Notes: generated by a model from the sequence alone, not told the origin. 64,000 bases of DNA from Modestobacter sp. VKM Ac-2977 (GCF_026968045.1 NZ_JAPVBQ010000001.1:1439238-1503237), one strand, 5' to 3'; counted from the first letter of the stretch, positions 1-15,353 are shown. Program-made: numbers and translations.

Positions 1-824
1 CCGGCATGCAGAAGTACGGCTTCGACGACGTCCGCCCGGTGCTGGAGCGGGCGAGCGCGCGGGAGACCGCCGCCCGTGTCGCGCTGGGCACCGTGGCGCA
101 GGCGTTCCTGCACCAGGTGCTCGGGGTGCGGGTGGTCAGCCACGTGGTGGGGATCGGGCCGGTCACCGTCCCCGACGGGGTGCTGCCCGGCCCGGAGGAC
201 AACCCGCGGCTGGACGAGGACCCGGTGCGCTGCGCCGACCCGGCCACCAGCGCGCGGATGACCGCCGAGATCGACGACGCCCGCCGGTCCGGCGACACCC
301 TGGGTGGCGTGATCGAGGTCGTCGTCCACGGCCTGCCGCCGGGCCTGGGCAGCCACGTCCACTGGGACCGCCGGCTGGACTCCCGGCTGGCCGGGGCGCT
401 GATGGGCGTGCAGTCGGTCAAGGCCGTCGAGGTCGGTGACGGGCTGGAGACCGCCCGCCGGCGCGGCTCGGTCGCCCACGACGAGATCGAGCTGGCCGGC
501 GGCGAGCTCCGCCGGCTCACCGACCGGGCCGGCGGCGTCGAGGGCGGCATGACCAACGGAGAGGTGCTGCGGGTGCGCGCCGCGATGAAGCCGATCAGCA
601 CCGTGCCGCGGGCGCTGGCCACGATCGACACCGCCACCGGCGAGGCCGCGGTCGCGATCAACCAGCGCAGCGACGCCTGCGCCGTGCCGCGCGGCAGCGT
701 GGTCATGGAGGCGATGGTCGCCCTGGTGCTCGCCGACGCGGTGCTGGAGAAGTTCGGCGGGGACTCGGTGCCGGAGACCCGCCGGAACGTGCAGGGCTAC
801 CTCGACGCCCTGCCGTACCGGTGA
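1..824 (+). CDS. aroC: Chorismate synthase, C-terminal part (cut by window edge)
   Basis: Last enzyme of the shikimate pathway: it converts 5-enolpyruvylshikimate-3-phosphate to chorismate with reduced FMN. The frame is open from base 3, so the N-terminus lies before the window. About 273 residues are visible out of roughly 390 usual for the family. Recognisable parts are the [14 protein letters not shown] stretch near the start of the fragment, the [13 protein letters not shown] segment with its conserved Gly-Ser-His, VEGGMTNGE, and the C-terminal RSDACAVPR region, all typical of chorismate synthase. Its stop overlaps the GTG of aroK, so translation is probably coupled. Recognition is by conserved motifs and by the aroK-aroB-aroQ neighbours. 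Confidence 0.95.
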   Translation, partial: GMQKYGFDDVRPVLERASARETAARVALGTVAQAFLHQVLGVRVVSHVVGIGPVTVPDGVLPGPEDNPRLDEDPVRCADPATSARMTAEIDDARRSGDTLGGVIEVVVHGLPPGLGSHVHWDRRLDSRLAGALMGVQSVKAVEVGDGLETARRRGSVAHDEIELAGGELRRLTDRAGGVEGGMTNGEVLRVRAAMKPISTVPRALATIDTATGEAAVAINQRSDACAVPRGSVVMEAMVALVLADAVLEKFGGDSVPETRRNVQGYLDALPYR

Positions 825-1351
825 CCGGCCCCGCGCTGGTCGTGGTCGGCCCGCCGGCGTCGGGCAAGACGACCGTGGGTGCGGCGGTCGCCCAGGCCCT
901 GGGCCTGCCGTTCCGGGACACCGACGCCGACGTGGAGGCCCAGGCCGGGACGACGGTGGCCGACCTCTTCGTGCAGCAGGGCGAGCCGCACTTCCGGGCG
1001 CTGGAGGAGCAGGCCGTGGCCCGGGCGCTGGCCGAGCACGACGGCGTCCTGGCCCTCGGCGGCGGTGCGGTCACCAGCGCGGCCACCCGGGAGCGGCTGG
1101 TCGCCCACGGCCGGACCGGCGGTGCGGTCGTCTGGCTGGACGTCGACGTCACCTCGGCGGCCAAGCGGGTGGGGCTGTCCCGGGACCGGCCGCTGCTGGC
1201 GGTCAACCCACGCGCCATGCTGCGGACCATGCTCGAGACCCGCGCCCCGCTCTACGCCGAGGTCGCCACCGCGACCGTGGTGACCTCCGCCCGCCCGGTC
1301 GAGGACGTGGTGGCCGACGTGCTCGCCGCCGTCGGGGCGGGCACCCCGTGA
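821..1351 (+). CDS. aroK: Shikimate kinase
   Basis: Phosphorylates shikimate to shikimate-3-phosphate with ATP in the cytosol. The protein has 176 residues, the normal size. The P-loop GPPASGKT is at residues 10-17, the shikimate-binding DTDAD follows at about 33, the glycine-rich GGGAVTS lies near residue 80, and the lid arginines are in RDRPLL. The GTG start overlaps the aroC stop by four bases and the stop overlaps the aroB start in the same way, which fixes both ends and indicates a translationally coupled operon. No anomalies seen. Confidence 0.95.
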   Translation: MTGPALVVVGPPASGKTTVGAAVAQALGLPFRDTDADVEAQAGTTVADLFVQQGEPHFRALEEQAVARALAEHDGVLALGGGAVTSAATRERLVAHGRTGGAVVWLDVDVTSAAKRVGLSRDRPLLAVNPRAMLRTMLETRAPLYAEVATATVVTSARPVEDVVADVLAAVGAGTP

Positions 1352-2412
1352 CCGCCCAGCGGATCACCGTCGGCGGTGACCGGCCCTACGACGTGCTCAT
1401 CGGCCCCGGCGTGCAGGCGCAGCTCGGTCTCGTGCTCGACGGCACCGCCCGCGCCGCCGTGGTGCACAGTCGGGCGCTGGCCGCTGCGGCCGGTGCCGCG
1501 GTCGAGACGCTGCAGCAGGCGGGGGTCGCCGCCGAGGCGGTCGTCGTCCCCGACGGCGAGGCCGCGAAGACCGCCGAGGTCGCCGCCGGCGCCTGGGAGG
1601 AGTTCGGCCGGCTGGGGCTCACCCGCTCCGACGCCGTGGTCGGCATCGGTGGGGGAGCGGTGACCGACCTGGCCGGGTTCCTGGCCGCCACCTGGACCCG
1701 CGGGATCCGGGTGGTGCAGGTGCCGACCAGCCTGCTGGCCATGGTGGACGCCGCGGTCGGCGGCAAGACCGGCATCAACACCGCCGCCGGCAAGAACCTG
1801 GTCGGCGCCTTCCACCCGCCGGCCGCGGTGCTGGCCGACACCGACGCGCTGGCCGACCTGCCCGCGGCGGAGTTCCGGTCCGGGCTGGCCGAGGTGGTCA
1901 AGTGCGGGTTCATCGCCGACGGGCGCATCCTCGAGCTGCTGGCGGCCGATCCCACCGGCCGGGCCGACACCGCCGAGCTGATCGCCCGCGCCGTGCAGGT
2001 CAAGGCCGATGCCGTGGCCGACGACCTCTACGACACCGGACGCCGGGAGTTCCTCAACTACGGCCACACCCTGGGGCACGCGATCGAGCGGGTCGAGGAC
2101 TTCGGCTGGCGGCACGGGGAGGCCGTGGCGGTGGGGCTGGTGTTCGCCGCCGAGCTGGCCTGCCAGGCCGGGCGGCTGTCCCGCGCCGACGCCGACCGGC
2201 ACCGTGAGCTGGTCGCCGCCCTGGGGCTGCCGACCACCTACCGGGGCGACTGGGCGCAGCTGCAGTCGGTGATGCGGGTGGACAAGAAGGCCCGCGGTGC
2301 CGCGCTGCGCTTCGTCGTCCTCGACGGGCTGGGCGCACCGGCCATCCTGACCGATCCCGACCAGGCCTGGCTGGACGCCGCCTGGGCAGCCGTGAACGGA
2401 GACCGTGCATGA
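1348..2412 (+). CDS. aroB: 3-dehydroquinate synthase
   Basis: Second shikimate-pathway enzyme: NAD- and metal-dependent cyclisation of DAHP to 3-dehydroquinate. The 354-residue length is normal. Visible signatures are the nucleotide-binding [13 protein letters not shown], the substrate region [16 protein letters not shown], and the metal ligands in [11 protein letters not shown] and [10 protein letters not shown]. It starts with GTG overlapping the aroK stop and ends overlapping the aroQ ATG (ATGA). The order aroK-aroB-aroQ is common in actinobacteria. Confidence 0.95.
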   Translation: MTAQRITVGGDRPYDVLIGPGVQAQLGLVLDGTARAAVVHSRALAAAAGAAVETLQQAGVAAEAVVVPDGEAAKTAEVAAGAWEEFGRLGLTRSDAVVGIGGGAVTDLAGFLAATWTRGIRVVQVPTSLLAMVDAAVGGKTGINTAAGKNLVGAFHPPAAVLADTDALADLPAAEFRSGLAEVVKCGFIADGRILELLAADPTGRADTAELIARAVQVKADAVADDLYDTGRREFLNYGHTLGHAIERVEDFGWRHGEAVAVGLVFAAELACQAGRLSRADADRHRELVAALGLPTTYRGDWAQLQSVMRVDKKARGAALRFVVLDGLGAPAILTDPDQAWLDAAWAAVNGDRA

Positions 2413-2843
2413 CGATCCAGGTGCTCAACGGCGCCAACCTCGGCCGGCTCGGCACCCGCGAGCCCGAGGTCTACGGCACGACCACGCACGCCGAGCTGGT
2501 GCAGCTGATCGAGGCCGCCGCCGCCGAGCTGGGGCTGGAGGTCGTCGTCCGGCAGACCGACTCCGAGGGCGAGCTGCTCGGCTGGGTGCACGACGCCACC
2601 GACGCCGGCGACCCGGTGGTGATCAACCCCGGCGGGTGGTCGCACACCTCCGTCGTCCTGCGCGACGCGCTGGCCGCCGTCCGCGCCCCGGTGGTGGAGG
2701 TGCACATCAGCAACGTGCACACCCGCGAGCCGTTCCGGCACCACTCCTACGTGTCCGCCGTCGCCGACGGGGTGATCGTCGGGCTCGGCGTGCAGGGCTA
2801 CGAGCTGGCGCTGCGCCACCTGGCCGCGCGGGGCGCACGATGA
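2409..2843 (+). CDS. aroQ: 3-dehydroquinate dehydratase, type II
   Basis: Dehydrates 3-dehydroquinate to 3-dehydroshikimate. At 144 residues it is a type II enzyme (small, dodecameric family) and not the Schiff-base type I. The N-terminal [14 protein letters not shown] motif, the catalytic tyrosine in EVYG, the [11 protein letters not shown] loop (usually INPGAYTHTS) and the catalytic-histidine stretch VEVHISNVH are all present. The substitution of Gly-Trp for Ala-Tyr/Phe in the loop is a small departure from the common pattern. ATGA overlaps link it to aroB before and pepQ after. Confidence 0.94.
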   Translation: MTIQVLNGANLGRLGTREPEVYGTTTHAELVQLIEAAAAELGLEVVVRQTDSEGELLGWVHDATDAGDPVVINPGGWSHTSVVLRDALAAVRAPVVEVHISNVHTREPFRHHSYVSAVADGVIVGLGVQGYELALRHLAARGAR

Positions 2844-3937
2844 CCCGGCCCGAGGCCGGCCGCCGGGACCGGTTGCGCGCCACCGCCGCCTCGGCCGGGC
2901 TGGACGCCGTCCTGGTCACCGACCTGCTCAACGTGCGGTACCTGACCGGCTTTACCGGCTCCAACGGCGCGCTGCTGCTGCGCGTGGACGGGGCCGACGT
3001 CTTCGGAACCGACGGCCGGTACACCACCCAGGCCGGCACCCAGGTGCCCGACGTGGAGCTGCTGGTCGACCGCGCCACGATGCCCGCGCTGGCCCGTGCC
3101 GCGCGCACCGGCGGGGCGACCCGGCTGGGCTTCGAGTCCCACGTGGTGACCGTCGACGAGCTGCGCGGCCTGGAGTGGCTGCTCGGTGAGGACGGCGCGG
3201 CCGTGGAGCTGGTGAGCGTCCGGCGGGCGGTCGAGGCGCTGCGGGCGATCAAGGACGAGGGCGAGGTGGAGGCGCTCCGCCGGGCCTGCGCGGTCGCCGA
3301 CGCCGCGCTGGCCGAGCTGGCCGCCGAGGGTGCGCTGCGGCCGGGGCGCACCGAGCTGCAGGTGGGCCGGGAGCTGGACGCCCGGATGCTCGCCCTCGGT
3401 GCCGAGGCGCCGAGCTTCGAGACGATCGTGGCGACCGGGGCGAACTCGGCCATCCCGCACCACCGGCCCGACTCCACCGAGCTGGCCGAGGGCGACTTCC
3501 TCAAGCTCGACTTCGGGGCCACCGTCGACGGCTACCACTCCGACATGACCCGCACCCTCGTGCTGGGTCACGCCGCCGACTGGCAGCGCGAGGTGTACGA
3601 GCTGGTGGCGGCATCGCAGGCGGCCGGCCGCGCGGCACTCGCGGTGGGTGCCGAGGTGACGGCGGTGGACGCGGCGGCCCGCGACGTCATCGTCGCCGCC
3701 GGGCACGGTGAGCACTTCACCCACGGCCTCGGGCACGGTGTCGGCCTGGAGATCCACGAGGCTCCGGGCATCTCGGCGCTGGGCGCAGGTACCCTGGCCG
3801 CTGGCATGGCCGTCACCGTGGAACCAGGCGTGTACCTGCCCGGCCACGGCGGTGTCCGGATCGAGGACACCTTGATCGTCACGGACGACGAGCCCGAGTT
3901 GTTGACCCTCACGAGCAAGGAACTGCTGGTCCTCTAG
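2840..3937 (+). CDS. pepQ: Xaa-Pro aminopeptidase/dipeptidase, M24 family
   Basis: Cytosolic metallopeptidase that cleaves peptides at proline. The start is the ATG overlapping the aroQ stop, giving 365 residues. The N-terminal creatinase-like domain covers roughly the first 125 residues ([12 protein letters not shown] is typical). The C-terminal pita-bread domain carries the five metal ligands: the two Asp in [18 protein letters not shown], His in [14 protein letters not shown], Glu in VTVEPGVY and Glu in GVRIEDT. A prolyl peptidase directly before efp is a conserved arrangement in many bacteria and fits the proline theme of both products. The exact substrate class cannot be told from sequence. 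Confidence 0.92.
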   Translation: MTRPEAGRRDRLRATAASAGLDAVLVTDLLNVRYLTGFTGSNGALLLRVDGADVFGTDGRYTTQAGTQVPDVELLVDRATMPALARAARTGGATRLGFESHVVTVDELRGLEWLLGEDGAAVELVSVRRAVEALRAIKDEGEVEALRRACAVADAALAELAAEGALRPGRTELQVGRELDARMLALGAEAPSFETIVATGANSAIPHHRPDSTELAEGDFLKLDFGATVDGYHSDMTRTLVLGHAADWQREVYELVAASQAAGRAALAVGAEVTAVDAAARDVIVAAGHGEHFTHGLGHGVGLEIHEAPGISALGAGTLAAGMAVTVEPGVYLPGHGGVRIEDTLIVTDDEPELLTLTSKELLVL

Positions 3938-4498
3938 ATGGCTACCACCAACGACCTCAAGAACGGCACCGTCCTCAACCTCGACGGCCAGCTGTGGACC
4001 GTCACCGACTTCCAGCACGTGAAGCCGGGCAAGGGCGGCGCCTTCGTCCGCACCACCCTGAAGAACGTGCTCTCCGGCAAGGTCGTCGACCGGACGTTCA
4101 ACGCCGGTACGAAGGTCGAGACGGCGAACGTCGACAAGCGGTCGATGACCTACCTCTACCAGGACGGCGCCGACTACGTCTTCATGGACGGCGACACCTT
4201 CGACCAGATCCCGGTCTCGGCCGCGACGCTGGGCAGCGGGGCCGACTACCTGCTGGAGAACACCGAGGTCACCGTGGCGGTGCACGACGGCACCCCGCTG
4301 TACGTCGAGCTGCCGGTGACCCTGGAGCTGGTCGTGCAGCACACCGACCCGGGCCTGCAGGGCGACCGCTCCACCGGCGGCACGAAGCCGGCGACCCTGG
4401 AGACGGGGGCGGAGATCCAGGTGCCGCTGTTCATCACCACCGGCGAGAAGCTGAAGGTCGACACCCGCGACGGTCGATACCTCGGCCGGGTCAGCTGA
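3938..4498 (+). CDS. efp: Translation elongation factor P
   Basis: Binds ribosomes stalled at polyproline and promotes peptide-bond formation. The 186 residues show the three-barrel eIF5A/EF-P layout. The domain I loop reads KPGKGG, with Lys32 at the tip where other bacteria carry a modified Lys or Arg. No modification-enzyme gene (epmA/epmB/earP type) is in the window, which fits the unmodified-lysine EF-P described for actinobacteria. The start ATG follows the pepQ stop with no gap, and nusB begins four bases after its stop. Confidence 0.96.
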   Translation: MATTNDLKNGTVLNLDGQLWTVTDFQHVKPGKGGAFVRTTLKNVLSGKVVDRTFNAGTKVETANVDKRSMTYLYQDGADYVFMDGDTFDQIPVSAATLGSGADYLLENTEVTVAVHDGTPLYVELPVTLELVVQHTDPGLQGDRSTGGTKPATLETGAEIQVPLFITTGEKLKVDTRDGRYLGRVS

Positions 4499-4502
4499 CC
4501 TC

Positions 4503-4907
4503 GTGGCAGCCCGTTCCAAGGCGCGCAAGCGCGCGGTCGACGTCCTCTACGAGGCCGACCTGCGCTCCAGCGACCCGCTCGAGGTCCTGCGCGACCGCGT
4601 CGCCGACGGCAACCCGCCGGTGCCCGAGCACGCCGTCCGGCTGGTCGAGGGCGTCGTCGGGCAGCAGGCCCGGATCGACGAGCTGATCGAGCAGCACGCC
4701 TCCGGCTGGTCGCTGGACCGGTTGCCCGACGTCGACCGGGCCATCCTGCGGATGGCGGTCTATGAACTGCTGTGGGTCGACGACGTCCCCGACGCGGTGG
4801 TGATCGACGAGGCGGTGGAGCTGGCCAAGGCGCTGTCCACCGACGACTCGCCGGCCTACGTGAACGGAGTCCTCGGCGGCATCGTCCGCGCCGAGATCCC
4901 CACCTGA
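4503..4907 (+). CDS. nusB: Transcription antitermination protein NusB
   Basis: All-helical RNA-binding protein that acts with NusE/S10 at boxA sites, chiefly in rRNA antitermination. The 134 residues include the N-terminal RSKARKRAVDVLYEADLR and the central DRLPDVDRAILRMAVYELLW helix typical of the family. The GTG start lies four bases after efp. It is the last gene of the aro-pepQ-efp-nusB operon and is followed by the structured element at 4911 and a strong hairpin at 4977. Confidence 0.95.
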   Translation: MAARSKARKRAVDVLYEADLRSSDPLEVLRDRVADGNPPVPEHAVRLVEGVVGQQARIDELIEQHASGWSLDRLPDVDRAILRMAVYELLWVDDVPDAVVIDEAVELAKALSTDDSPAYVNGVLGGIVRAEIPT

Positions 4908-4910
4908 TGA

Positions 4911-4968
4911 AGGACCCCGTTGCCCCCCACCACTCGCAGGCTCGCGGCGGGGCCCTGCAACGGGGCCA
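4911..4968 (+). ncRNA. Structured 3' element, copy A (candidate new RNA motif)
   Basis: Two-helix element starting three bases after the nusB stop. AGGA (4911-4914) is followed by outer helix CCCCGTTGC (4915-4923) pairing perfectly with GCAACGGGG (4957-4965). Inside is an 8-position helix, CCCACCAC (4926-4933) with GCGGCGGG (4944-4951), holding two A·C mismatches and a 10-base loop containing TCGCA. GCCCT joins the inner to the outer helix and CC follows it. Copies B (17177) and C (35135) have the same architecture with different paired bases. A role in RNA stability, attenuation or 3'-end formation is inference. Confidence 0.6.
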
Positions 4969-4976
4969 CTGACGCC

Positions 4977-5009
4977 GACGGCCCACTCCGCAGCGCGGAG
5001 TGGGCCGTT
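4977..5009. terminator. Bidirectional terminator between nusB and bldD
   Basis: A perfect 14-bp stem (4978-4991 with 4995-5008; core GGCCCACTCCGC/GCGGAGTGGGCC) with a three-base loop, extended by a G·U pair. It lies between convergent nusB and bldD. There is no long T tract, as usual for actinobacterial hairpin terminators. Confidence 0.8.
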
Positions 5010-5023
5010 CGCGTCCGGTCCTG

Positions 5024-5566
5024 CTAGCGCGGGGCGCGGCGGCGGTCGCCCCAGTTCGCCTCGTCGTCGTCCTCGGTGGCGTAGCCGACGCCGTCGGCGC
5101 CCGGGGAGAGCACACCCCACTCGATGAGCCGGGTGGTCAGCTCGTCGGGGCTCATGTCGTAGATGATCGCCAGCGACTTGAGGTCCTCGGCGCGGATCGA
5201 GAGCACCTTGCCGTTGTAGTCGTGCCGCTGCGCCTGGATGGTCGAGGCGTAGCGGGCCAGCGGGCCGGCCTCGTCGGCGGGCAGCGAGCCCAGCGACTCC
5301 AGGTTGAGCACGATCTTGGTGCTCTTGGTGACCGCGGAGCTCGGCCGCGGGTCGGGCAGCAGCTCGGAGACGGGGACGCCGTAGAAGACGGCCAGCTCGG
5401 ACAGCCGCTGCACGGTGACCGCCCGGTCGCCGCGCTCGTAGGAGCCGACGACGACGGCCTTCCACCGGCCGTGGGACTTGTCCTCCACGCCCTGCAACGA
5501 CAGCCCTTGCTGGTTGCGGATGGCCCGCAGGCGGGCGCCCAGCGCCCTGGAGTAGTCGGTGCTCAT
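5024..5566 (-). CDS. bldD: BldD-family developmental regulator, cyclic-di-GMP responsive
   Basis: Transcriptional regulator with an N-terminal Xre-type helix-turn-helix (about residues 8-68; LRAIRNQQGLSLQGVE and VVVGSYERGDR) and a C-terminal cyclic-di-GMP-binding domain. The signature RxD-X8-RxxD is complete: R114, D116, eight residues YNGKVLSI, R125, D128. In Streptomyces BldD, c-di-GMP dimerises the protein through this motif to repress sporulation genes. The protein is 180 residues, slightly longer than the Streptomyces one, with an acidic tail. It converges on nusB and is divergent from the pyr operon with 250 bases between. A direct role in pyr control is not shown by the sequence. Confidence 0.93.
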   Translation of the reverse strand: MSTDYSRALGARLRAIRNQQGLSLQGVEDKSHGRWKAVVVGSYERGDRAVTVQRLSELAVFYGVPVSELLPDPRPSSAVTKSTKIVLNLESLGSLPADEAGPLARYASTIQAQRHDYNGKVLSIRAEDLKSLAIIYDMSPDELTTRLIEWGVLSPGADGVGYATEDDDEANWGDRRRAPR

Positions 5567-5777
5567 GACCTCTGCTCACTGACTGTCGTCGGTAGGGAAC
5601 GGTTCTGGTGACGCAGAGTACTGGCACAGCCCGCGCGGCGACAGTCCGGGAGCCCCCAACGGGTCAGATCCCGTTCACGTGGCCGTCTCCCGGGCGCGAT
5701 GCGGGTCACCTGCGCCGGTGCAGTACCGTCGTCGCCGGTCCCACTCGCCGTCGGCCGATCCGGCCGGCGGCGCAGAT

Positions 5778-7356
<1,579 letters not shown>

Positions 7357-7360
<4 letters not shown>

Positions 7361-8643
7361 GTCTGCTGATCACGAACGCCCGCCCGTACGGCGAGGACGC
7401 CGTCGACATCCGCATCGAGGACGGCCGGATCGCCGCGATCGGGCCGGGCCTGGAAGCCGACGGCGCCCAGGTGGTCGACGCGGCCGGGTTGGTCGCGTTG
7501 CCCGGTCTGGTCGACCTGCACACCCACCTGCGCGAGCCGGGCCGGGAGGACGCCGAGACGGTCGAGACCGGCAGCCGGGCCGCGGCGCTGGGCGGGTTCA
7601 CCGCGGTGCACGCGATGGCCAACACCGACCCGGTCGCCGACACCGCCGGCGTGGTCGAGCAGGTCTGGCGGCTGGGCCAGGAGGCCGGGCTGGTCGACGT
7701 CGTCCCGGTCGGGGCGGTCACCGTCGGCCTGCGCGGGGAACGGCTGGCCGAACTCGGCGCGATGGCCGACTCCGCAGCCCGCGTGCGGGTGTTCTCCGAC
7801 GACGGGCACTGTGTCGCCGACCCGGCGCTGATGCGCCGCGCCCTGGAGTACGTCAAGGCGCTGGACGGCGTCGTCGCCCAGCACGCCGAGGAGCCCCGGC
7901 TCACCGTGGGCGCCCAGATGAACGAGGGCGACCGCTCGGCCCGGCTCGGGCTGGTCGGCTGGCCGGCCGCGGCCGAGGAGGCGGTGATCGCCCGCGACGT
8001 GCTGCTGGCCGGGCACGTCGGCGCCCGGCTGCACGTCTGCCACGTCTCGACGGCGGGTTCGGTGGACATCCTGCGCTGGGCGAAGTCGCGGGGGGTCCAG
8101 GTGACCGCCGAGGTCACCCCGCACCACCTGCTGCTCACCGACGAGTGCGCGGAGACCTACGACCCGGTGTTCAAGGTGAACCCGCCGCTGCGCAGCGACG
8201 CCGACGTCCAGGCGCTCCGTGCGGGGCTGGCCGACGGCACGATCGACGCCGTCGCCACCGACCACGCCCCGCACGCGGTCGAGGACAAGGAGAGCGAGTG
8301 GGCCTCGGCCCGCCCGGGGATGCTCGGCCTGGAGCAGGCGCTCTCGATCGTCGTGCAGACCATGGTCGAGCCCGGGCTGCTCGACTGGCGCGGCGTCGCC
8401 GACCGCATGTCGGTCCGACCGGCGGCCATCGGCCGTCTGGACGGGCACGGCCGCCCGCTCGCCGTCGGCGAGCCGGCCAGCCTGCTGCTGCTGGACCCCA
8501 CGCACCGGGCCACCGTCGACCCGGCCGCGCTGGCCAGCCGCAGCCGCAACAGCCCCTATGCCGGCCGGGAGCTCCCCGGCCGGGTGGTCGCCACGTTCCT
8601 GCGGGGCACGGCGACCGTGCTCGACGGAAAGGCACAGAAGTGA
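7357..8643 (+). CDS. pyrC: Dihydroorotase, type I
   Basis: Zn-dependent amidohydrolase closing N-carbamoylaspartate to dihydroorotate. The ATG start overlaps the pyrB stop (ATGA), giving 428 residues, the length of the long type I dihydroorotases. Metal-binding motifs are [10 protein letters not shown] near residue 60, histidines in AQHAEE and HVCHVST, and [12 protein letters not shown] near residue 305. The protein is likely in close contact with PyrB, as in other type I systems; this is family knowledge only. GTG of carA overlaps the stop. Confidence 0.95.
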
Positions 8644-9802
8644 ACGACGCGATCCTCGTGCTCGAGGACGGCAGGACCTTCCACGGCGACGCCTATGGCG
8701 CGACCGGGACGACGGTCGGCGAGGCGGTGTTCTCCACCGGGATGACCGGCTACCAGGAGACCCTCACCGACCCCAGCTACGCGGGCCAGATCGTCACCAT
8801 GACCGCGCCGCACGTGGGCAACACCGGCGTCAACGGCGAGGACGACGAGAGCCGCCGCATGTGGGTGGCCGGTTTCGTGGTGCGCGACCCGGCGCGGCGT
8901 CCGGCCAACTGGCGGGCCACCGGGAGCCTGGGCGACGAGCTGGTCGCCCAGGGGGTCGTGGGCATCAGCGGCATCGACACCCGGGCGCTCACCCGCCACC
9001 TGCGGGACCGCGGGGCGATGCGCGCCGGGATCAGCAGCGAGCTGGGTGCCGAGGAGCTGCTGGCCCGGGTGACCGCGAGCGAGTCGATGACCGGCGCGGA
9101 CCTGGCGCCCTCGGTGAGCACCGGGCAGCCGTACGTGGTGCCGGCGGTGGGGGAGAAGCGGTTCACCATCGCCGCCCTGGACCTGGGCATCAAGACCGCC
9201 ACCCCGCGGTACCTGGCCGAGCTCGGCGTCGAGACGCACGTGCTCCCCGCGACCGCGACCGCCGAGCAGCTGCTCGAGCACGGGGTGGACGGCGTCTTCG
9301 TCTCCAACGGGCCCGGCGATCCGGCGGCCGCCGACTACGCGGTCGCCGCGGTGCGCGGGGTGCTGGAGGCCCGCCGTCCGCTGTTCGGCATCTGCTTCGG
9401 CAACCAGATCCTCGGCCGCGCCCTGGGCCTGGGCACCTACAAGCTGCGCTTCGGGCACCGCGGGCTGAACCAGCCGGTGCTGGACCGGGTCAGCGGCACG
9501 GTGCGGGTCACCAGCCACAACCACGGCTTCGCCGTCGACGCCCCGCTGGACCGGCCGACCGACACCCCGTTCGGGCCGGTCGAGGTCAGCCACGTCGGGC
9601 TCAACGACCAGGTGGTCGAGGGCCTGCGGCTGCTGGAGACACCGGCGTTCAGCGTGCAGTTCCACCCGGAGGCCGCGGCCGGGCCGCACGACGCCAACCC
9701 GTTGTTCGGCCGGTTCGTCGACCTGATGACCGCTGAACGGGAACGCGGCAGCGCGGTCACGCCCCCGCCGATCGTCGACCACACCACGGGGGAGAAGGCC
9801 TG

Positions 9803-9803
<1 letters not shown>
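8640..9803 (+). CDS. carA: Carbamoyl-phosphate synthase small (glutaminase) subunit
   Basis: Supplies ammonia from glutamine to CarB. The protein has 387 residues, starting at the GTG that overlaps the pyrC stop. The N-terminal domain contains [14 protein letters not shown]. The class I amidotransferase triad is Cys in [15 protein letters not shown], and His and Glu in VQFHPEA. The nucleophile elbow reads FGNQ instead of the E. coli LGHQ, a variant known in many CarA proteins. The stop shares a base with the carB ATG (TGATG). Confidence 0.96.
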
Positions 9804-13113
<3,310 letters not shown>

Positions 13114-13117
<4 letters not shown>

Positions 13118-14478
13118 CGGGGGGCGGGGGCGCGACCGCTGCGGCCGAGCTGGGCCGGGAGGCGCGCGCGGCCGGGCTGACCGGCCCGGTGCTCCGGGCC
13201 CTGCACACCGCCGCCGTCGCCCGCCTGGACGGCGCCCCCGCCCCCGAACCGGTCTGGCTCACCGAGCTGACGACCGCACTCGACCGGGACGGGCTGGACG
13301 CCGACGACCTGCCCGCCCTGGTCCGGCTGCTGGCCACCACCGGGCAACACCGGCTGCTGGCCCGCGCCGGTGTGCGCTTCCCCGCCTACGCCCTCACCGA
13401 CGACGTGGCGGCCGCGCGCGTGGGGCCGCCGGGGCCGCGGTTGCCGGTCCGGCCGCGGGCCGCCGGCAGCTGGCAGGTGCTCGGCCGGCGGACCGGGTTC
13501 CCGATCGGCGTGCCCGCCTGCCCGATGACCGGCACCGCCGCCTGGGTGCAGTACCTGGCCGGCAACGGCTTCAACCTGCTCACCTACAAGACCGTCCGCA
13601 GTCGGGCGCACGCGGCCAACGAGTTCCCGAACTGGGCGTTCGTCCCCGCGGTCCGCGAGCCGTTCCCGCTCGGGAGTCCACCGCCGGTGGTCACCGCCGA
13701 GCCGTCGGACTGGGTGCCGCCCGGAGACCCGGCGGTGACCAGCGCGAACTCCTTCGGGGTGCCGTCGCCGGACCCGGCGGTGTGGACCGAGGACGTCGCC
13801 GCCGCCGTCCGGTGTCTGGCCGACGACCAGCTGCTGCTGGTCAGCGTGCTGGGGGAGGACCTCGGCGAGGGCCCGCCGCAGCTGCAGGCGATCGCCGAGG
13901 ACTTCGCCCGCACGGCGCGGCTGGCCGAGTCCGCCGGCGCCCCGGTGGTGGAGCTCAACCTGTCCTGCCCCAACGCGCTGGACCCAGCGCGGGGCGGGGT
14001 GCAGCCGCCGATCTGCCTCGATGCCGCGCTGACCACGGCGATCGTCGAGACCACCCGGCGCGCGCTGTCCAGCAGCACCGGGCTGGTCGCCAAGCTCTCC
14101 TGGCTGGACGCACCCGCGCTGGCCGGTCTGCTGCCGCGGATCGCCCCGCACCTGGACGGGGTGGCCGCGATCAACACGGTGCAGTGCGCGGTGCAGCGCG
14201 CCGACGGCCGGCCCACCTTCCCGGGGCGGCCGCTGGCCGGGGTCTCCGGCGCCGCGGTGCGCGACCTCGCCCTGGACTTCACCGCCCGCCTGCTGGACCT
14301 GCGGGCGGCCGGCGGCTTCGACTTCGACGTCCTGGCGATGGGCGGGGTGACCGACCCGGCGAGCTGCGCGGCGCTGCTGGAGCTCGGCGCGGCCGGCGTG
14401 CAGACCGCCACCGGCGCCTTCGCCGACCCGTTCCTCGCCCGGGCGTGCGTCACCGAGCTCGCCGGGGCTGCGGCGTGA
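13114..14478 (+). CDS. pyrD: Dihydroorotate dehydrogenase family protein with N-terminal extension
   Basis: FMN-dependent oxidation of dihydroorotate to orotate is the expected role, given its place between carB and pyrF. The translated length is 454 residues, much longer than the usual 310-370: about 90 residues without a recognised domain precede the flavin barrel, which begins near [19 protein letters not shown]. The active-site loop reads [14 protein letters not shown], with Cys where class 1 enzymes have their catalytic base; class 2 quinone-linked enzymes have Ser. FMN-binding glycines are in [21 protein letters not shown]. No pyrK partner is present, so the electron acceptor is unclear. 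Confidence 0.85.
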
Positions 14479-15353
14479 GCGGCACCTTCGGGGAGCGGCT
14501 GGCCGACGCCGTCGCCGCCCGGGGTCCGCTCTGCGTGGGCATCGACCCGCACGTGCCGCTGCTGGAGCGCTGGGGGCTGCCCGACAGCCCCGACGGGCTG
14601 GCCCGGTTCACCGACGCCGTCGTGGACGCGCTGGCCGGGCACGTGGCGGTGCTCAAGCCACAGCTGGCCTTCTACGAACGGCACGGCTCCCGCGGGCTGG
14701 CCGTGCTCGAGGACGCCGTCGTCCGGGCCCGGGCGGCCGGGGCGCTGGTGCTGCTGGACGCCAAGCGCGGTGACATCGGCTCCACGATGGACGCCTACGC
14801 CGACTACCTGCGCCCCGAGCACCCGCTCGCCGTCGACGCCCTGACGGTCAGCCCGTTCCTGGGCCCGCGGTCCCTGCAGCCGGCCGTGGACACCGCCCGC
14901 CTGCACGGCGGCGGGCTGTTCGTGCTGGCCCGCACCTCGAACCCGGACGCCGGCACGCTGCAGCACGCGCTGGTGGGGGAGCGGACCGCCGCCCAGGTCG
15001 TCATCGACACCGTGCGCGGCTGGAACACCCCGGGGTGGGTGGTGGGCGACCCGCTGCCCGACATCGCCGCAGTGCGCGACCTGGCGGGCCGGTGGGGCCC
15101 GAGCACGGGCTCGTTCGGCGTCGTCGTGGGCGCCACCCTGCCCGACCTGGACGTCGACCTCGACGGGCTCGGCGGGCCGGTGCTCGCTCCGGGCCTGGGC
15201 GCCCAGGGCGGGTCGGCCGCCGACCTGCGCCGGCTGTTCGGGACCGGACGCGCCGTCGTCCCCACCGTCTCCCGCGACGTGCTGCAGGCGGGGCCGGACG
15301 CAGGTGCTCTGCGGGCCGCTGCCGACCGGTGGACGGCCGAGCTCACCGCGTGA
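14475..15353 (+). CDS. pyrF: Orotidine-5'-phosphate decarboxylase, type 2
   Basis: Decarboxylates OMP to UMP, completing the pathway encoded by this operon. It is 292 residues, the longer type 2 form typical of actinobacteria. The catalytic cluster is LLDAKRGDIGST (Asp-Lys-x-x-Asp), with the substrate lysine in VLKPQLAFYE and the phosphate-binding LAPGLGAQGG. The GTG start overlaps the pyrD stop and its own stop overlaps the next small gene. Confidence 0.95.
   Translation: MSGTFGERLADAVAARGPLCVGIDPHVPLLERWGLPDSPDGLARFTDAVVDALAGHVAVLKPQLAFYERHGSRGLAVLEDAVVRARAAGALVLLDAKRGDIGSTMDAYADYLRPEHPLAVDALTVSPFLGPRSLQPAVDTARLHGGGLFVLARTSNPDAGTLQHALVGERTAAQVVIDTVRGWNTPGWVVGDPLPDIAAVRDLAGRWGPSTGSFGVVVGATLPDLDVDLDGLGGPVLAPGLGAQGGSAADLRRLFGTGRAVVPTVSRDVLQAGPDAGALRAAADRWTAELTA

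Noticed and set aside
2405-2840. A longer N-terminus for pepQ running through aroQ in another frame
   Set aside because: The extension is the out-of-frame shadow of aroQ; the ATGA overlap at 2840 gives the family-typical N-terminus.
9373-9420. Loss of the CarA active-site His (FGNQ instead of LGHQ)
   Set aside because: The triad Cys, His and Glu are intact (Cys in this loop, His/Glu in FHPEA); the FGNQ form is a known variant of CarA.
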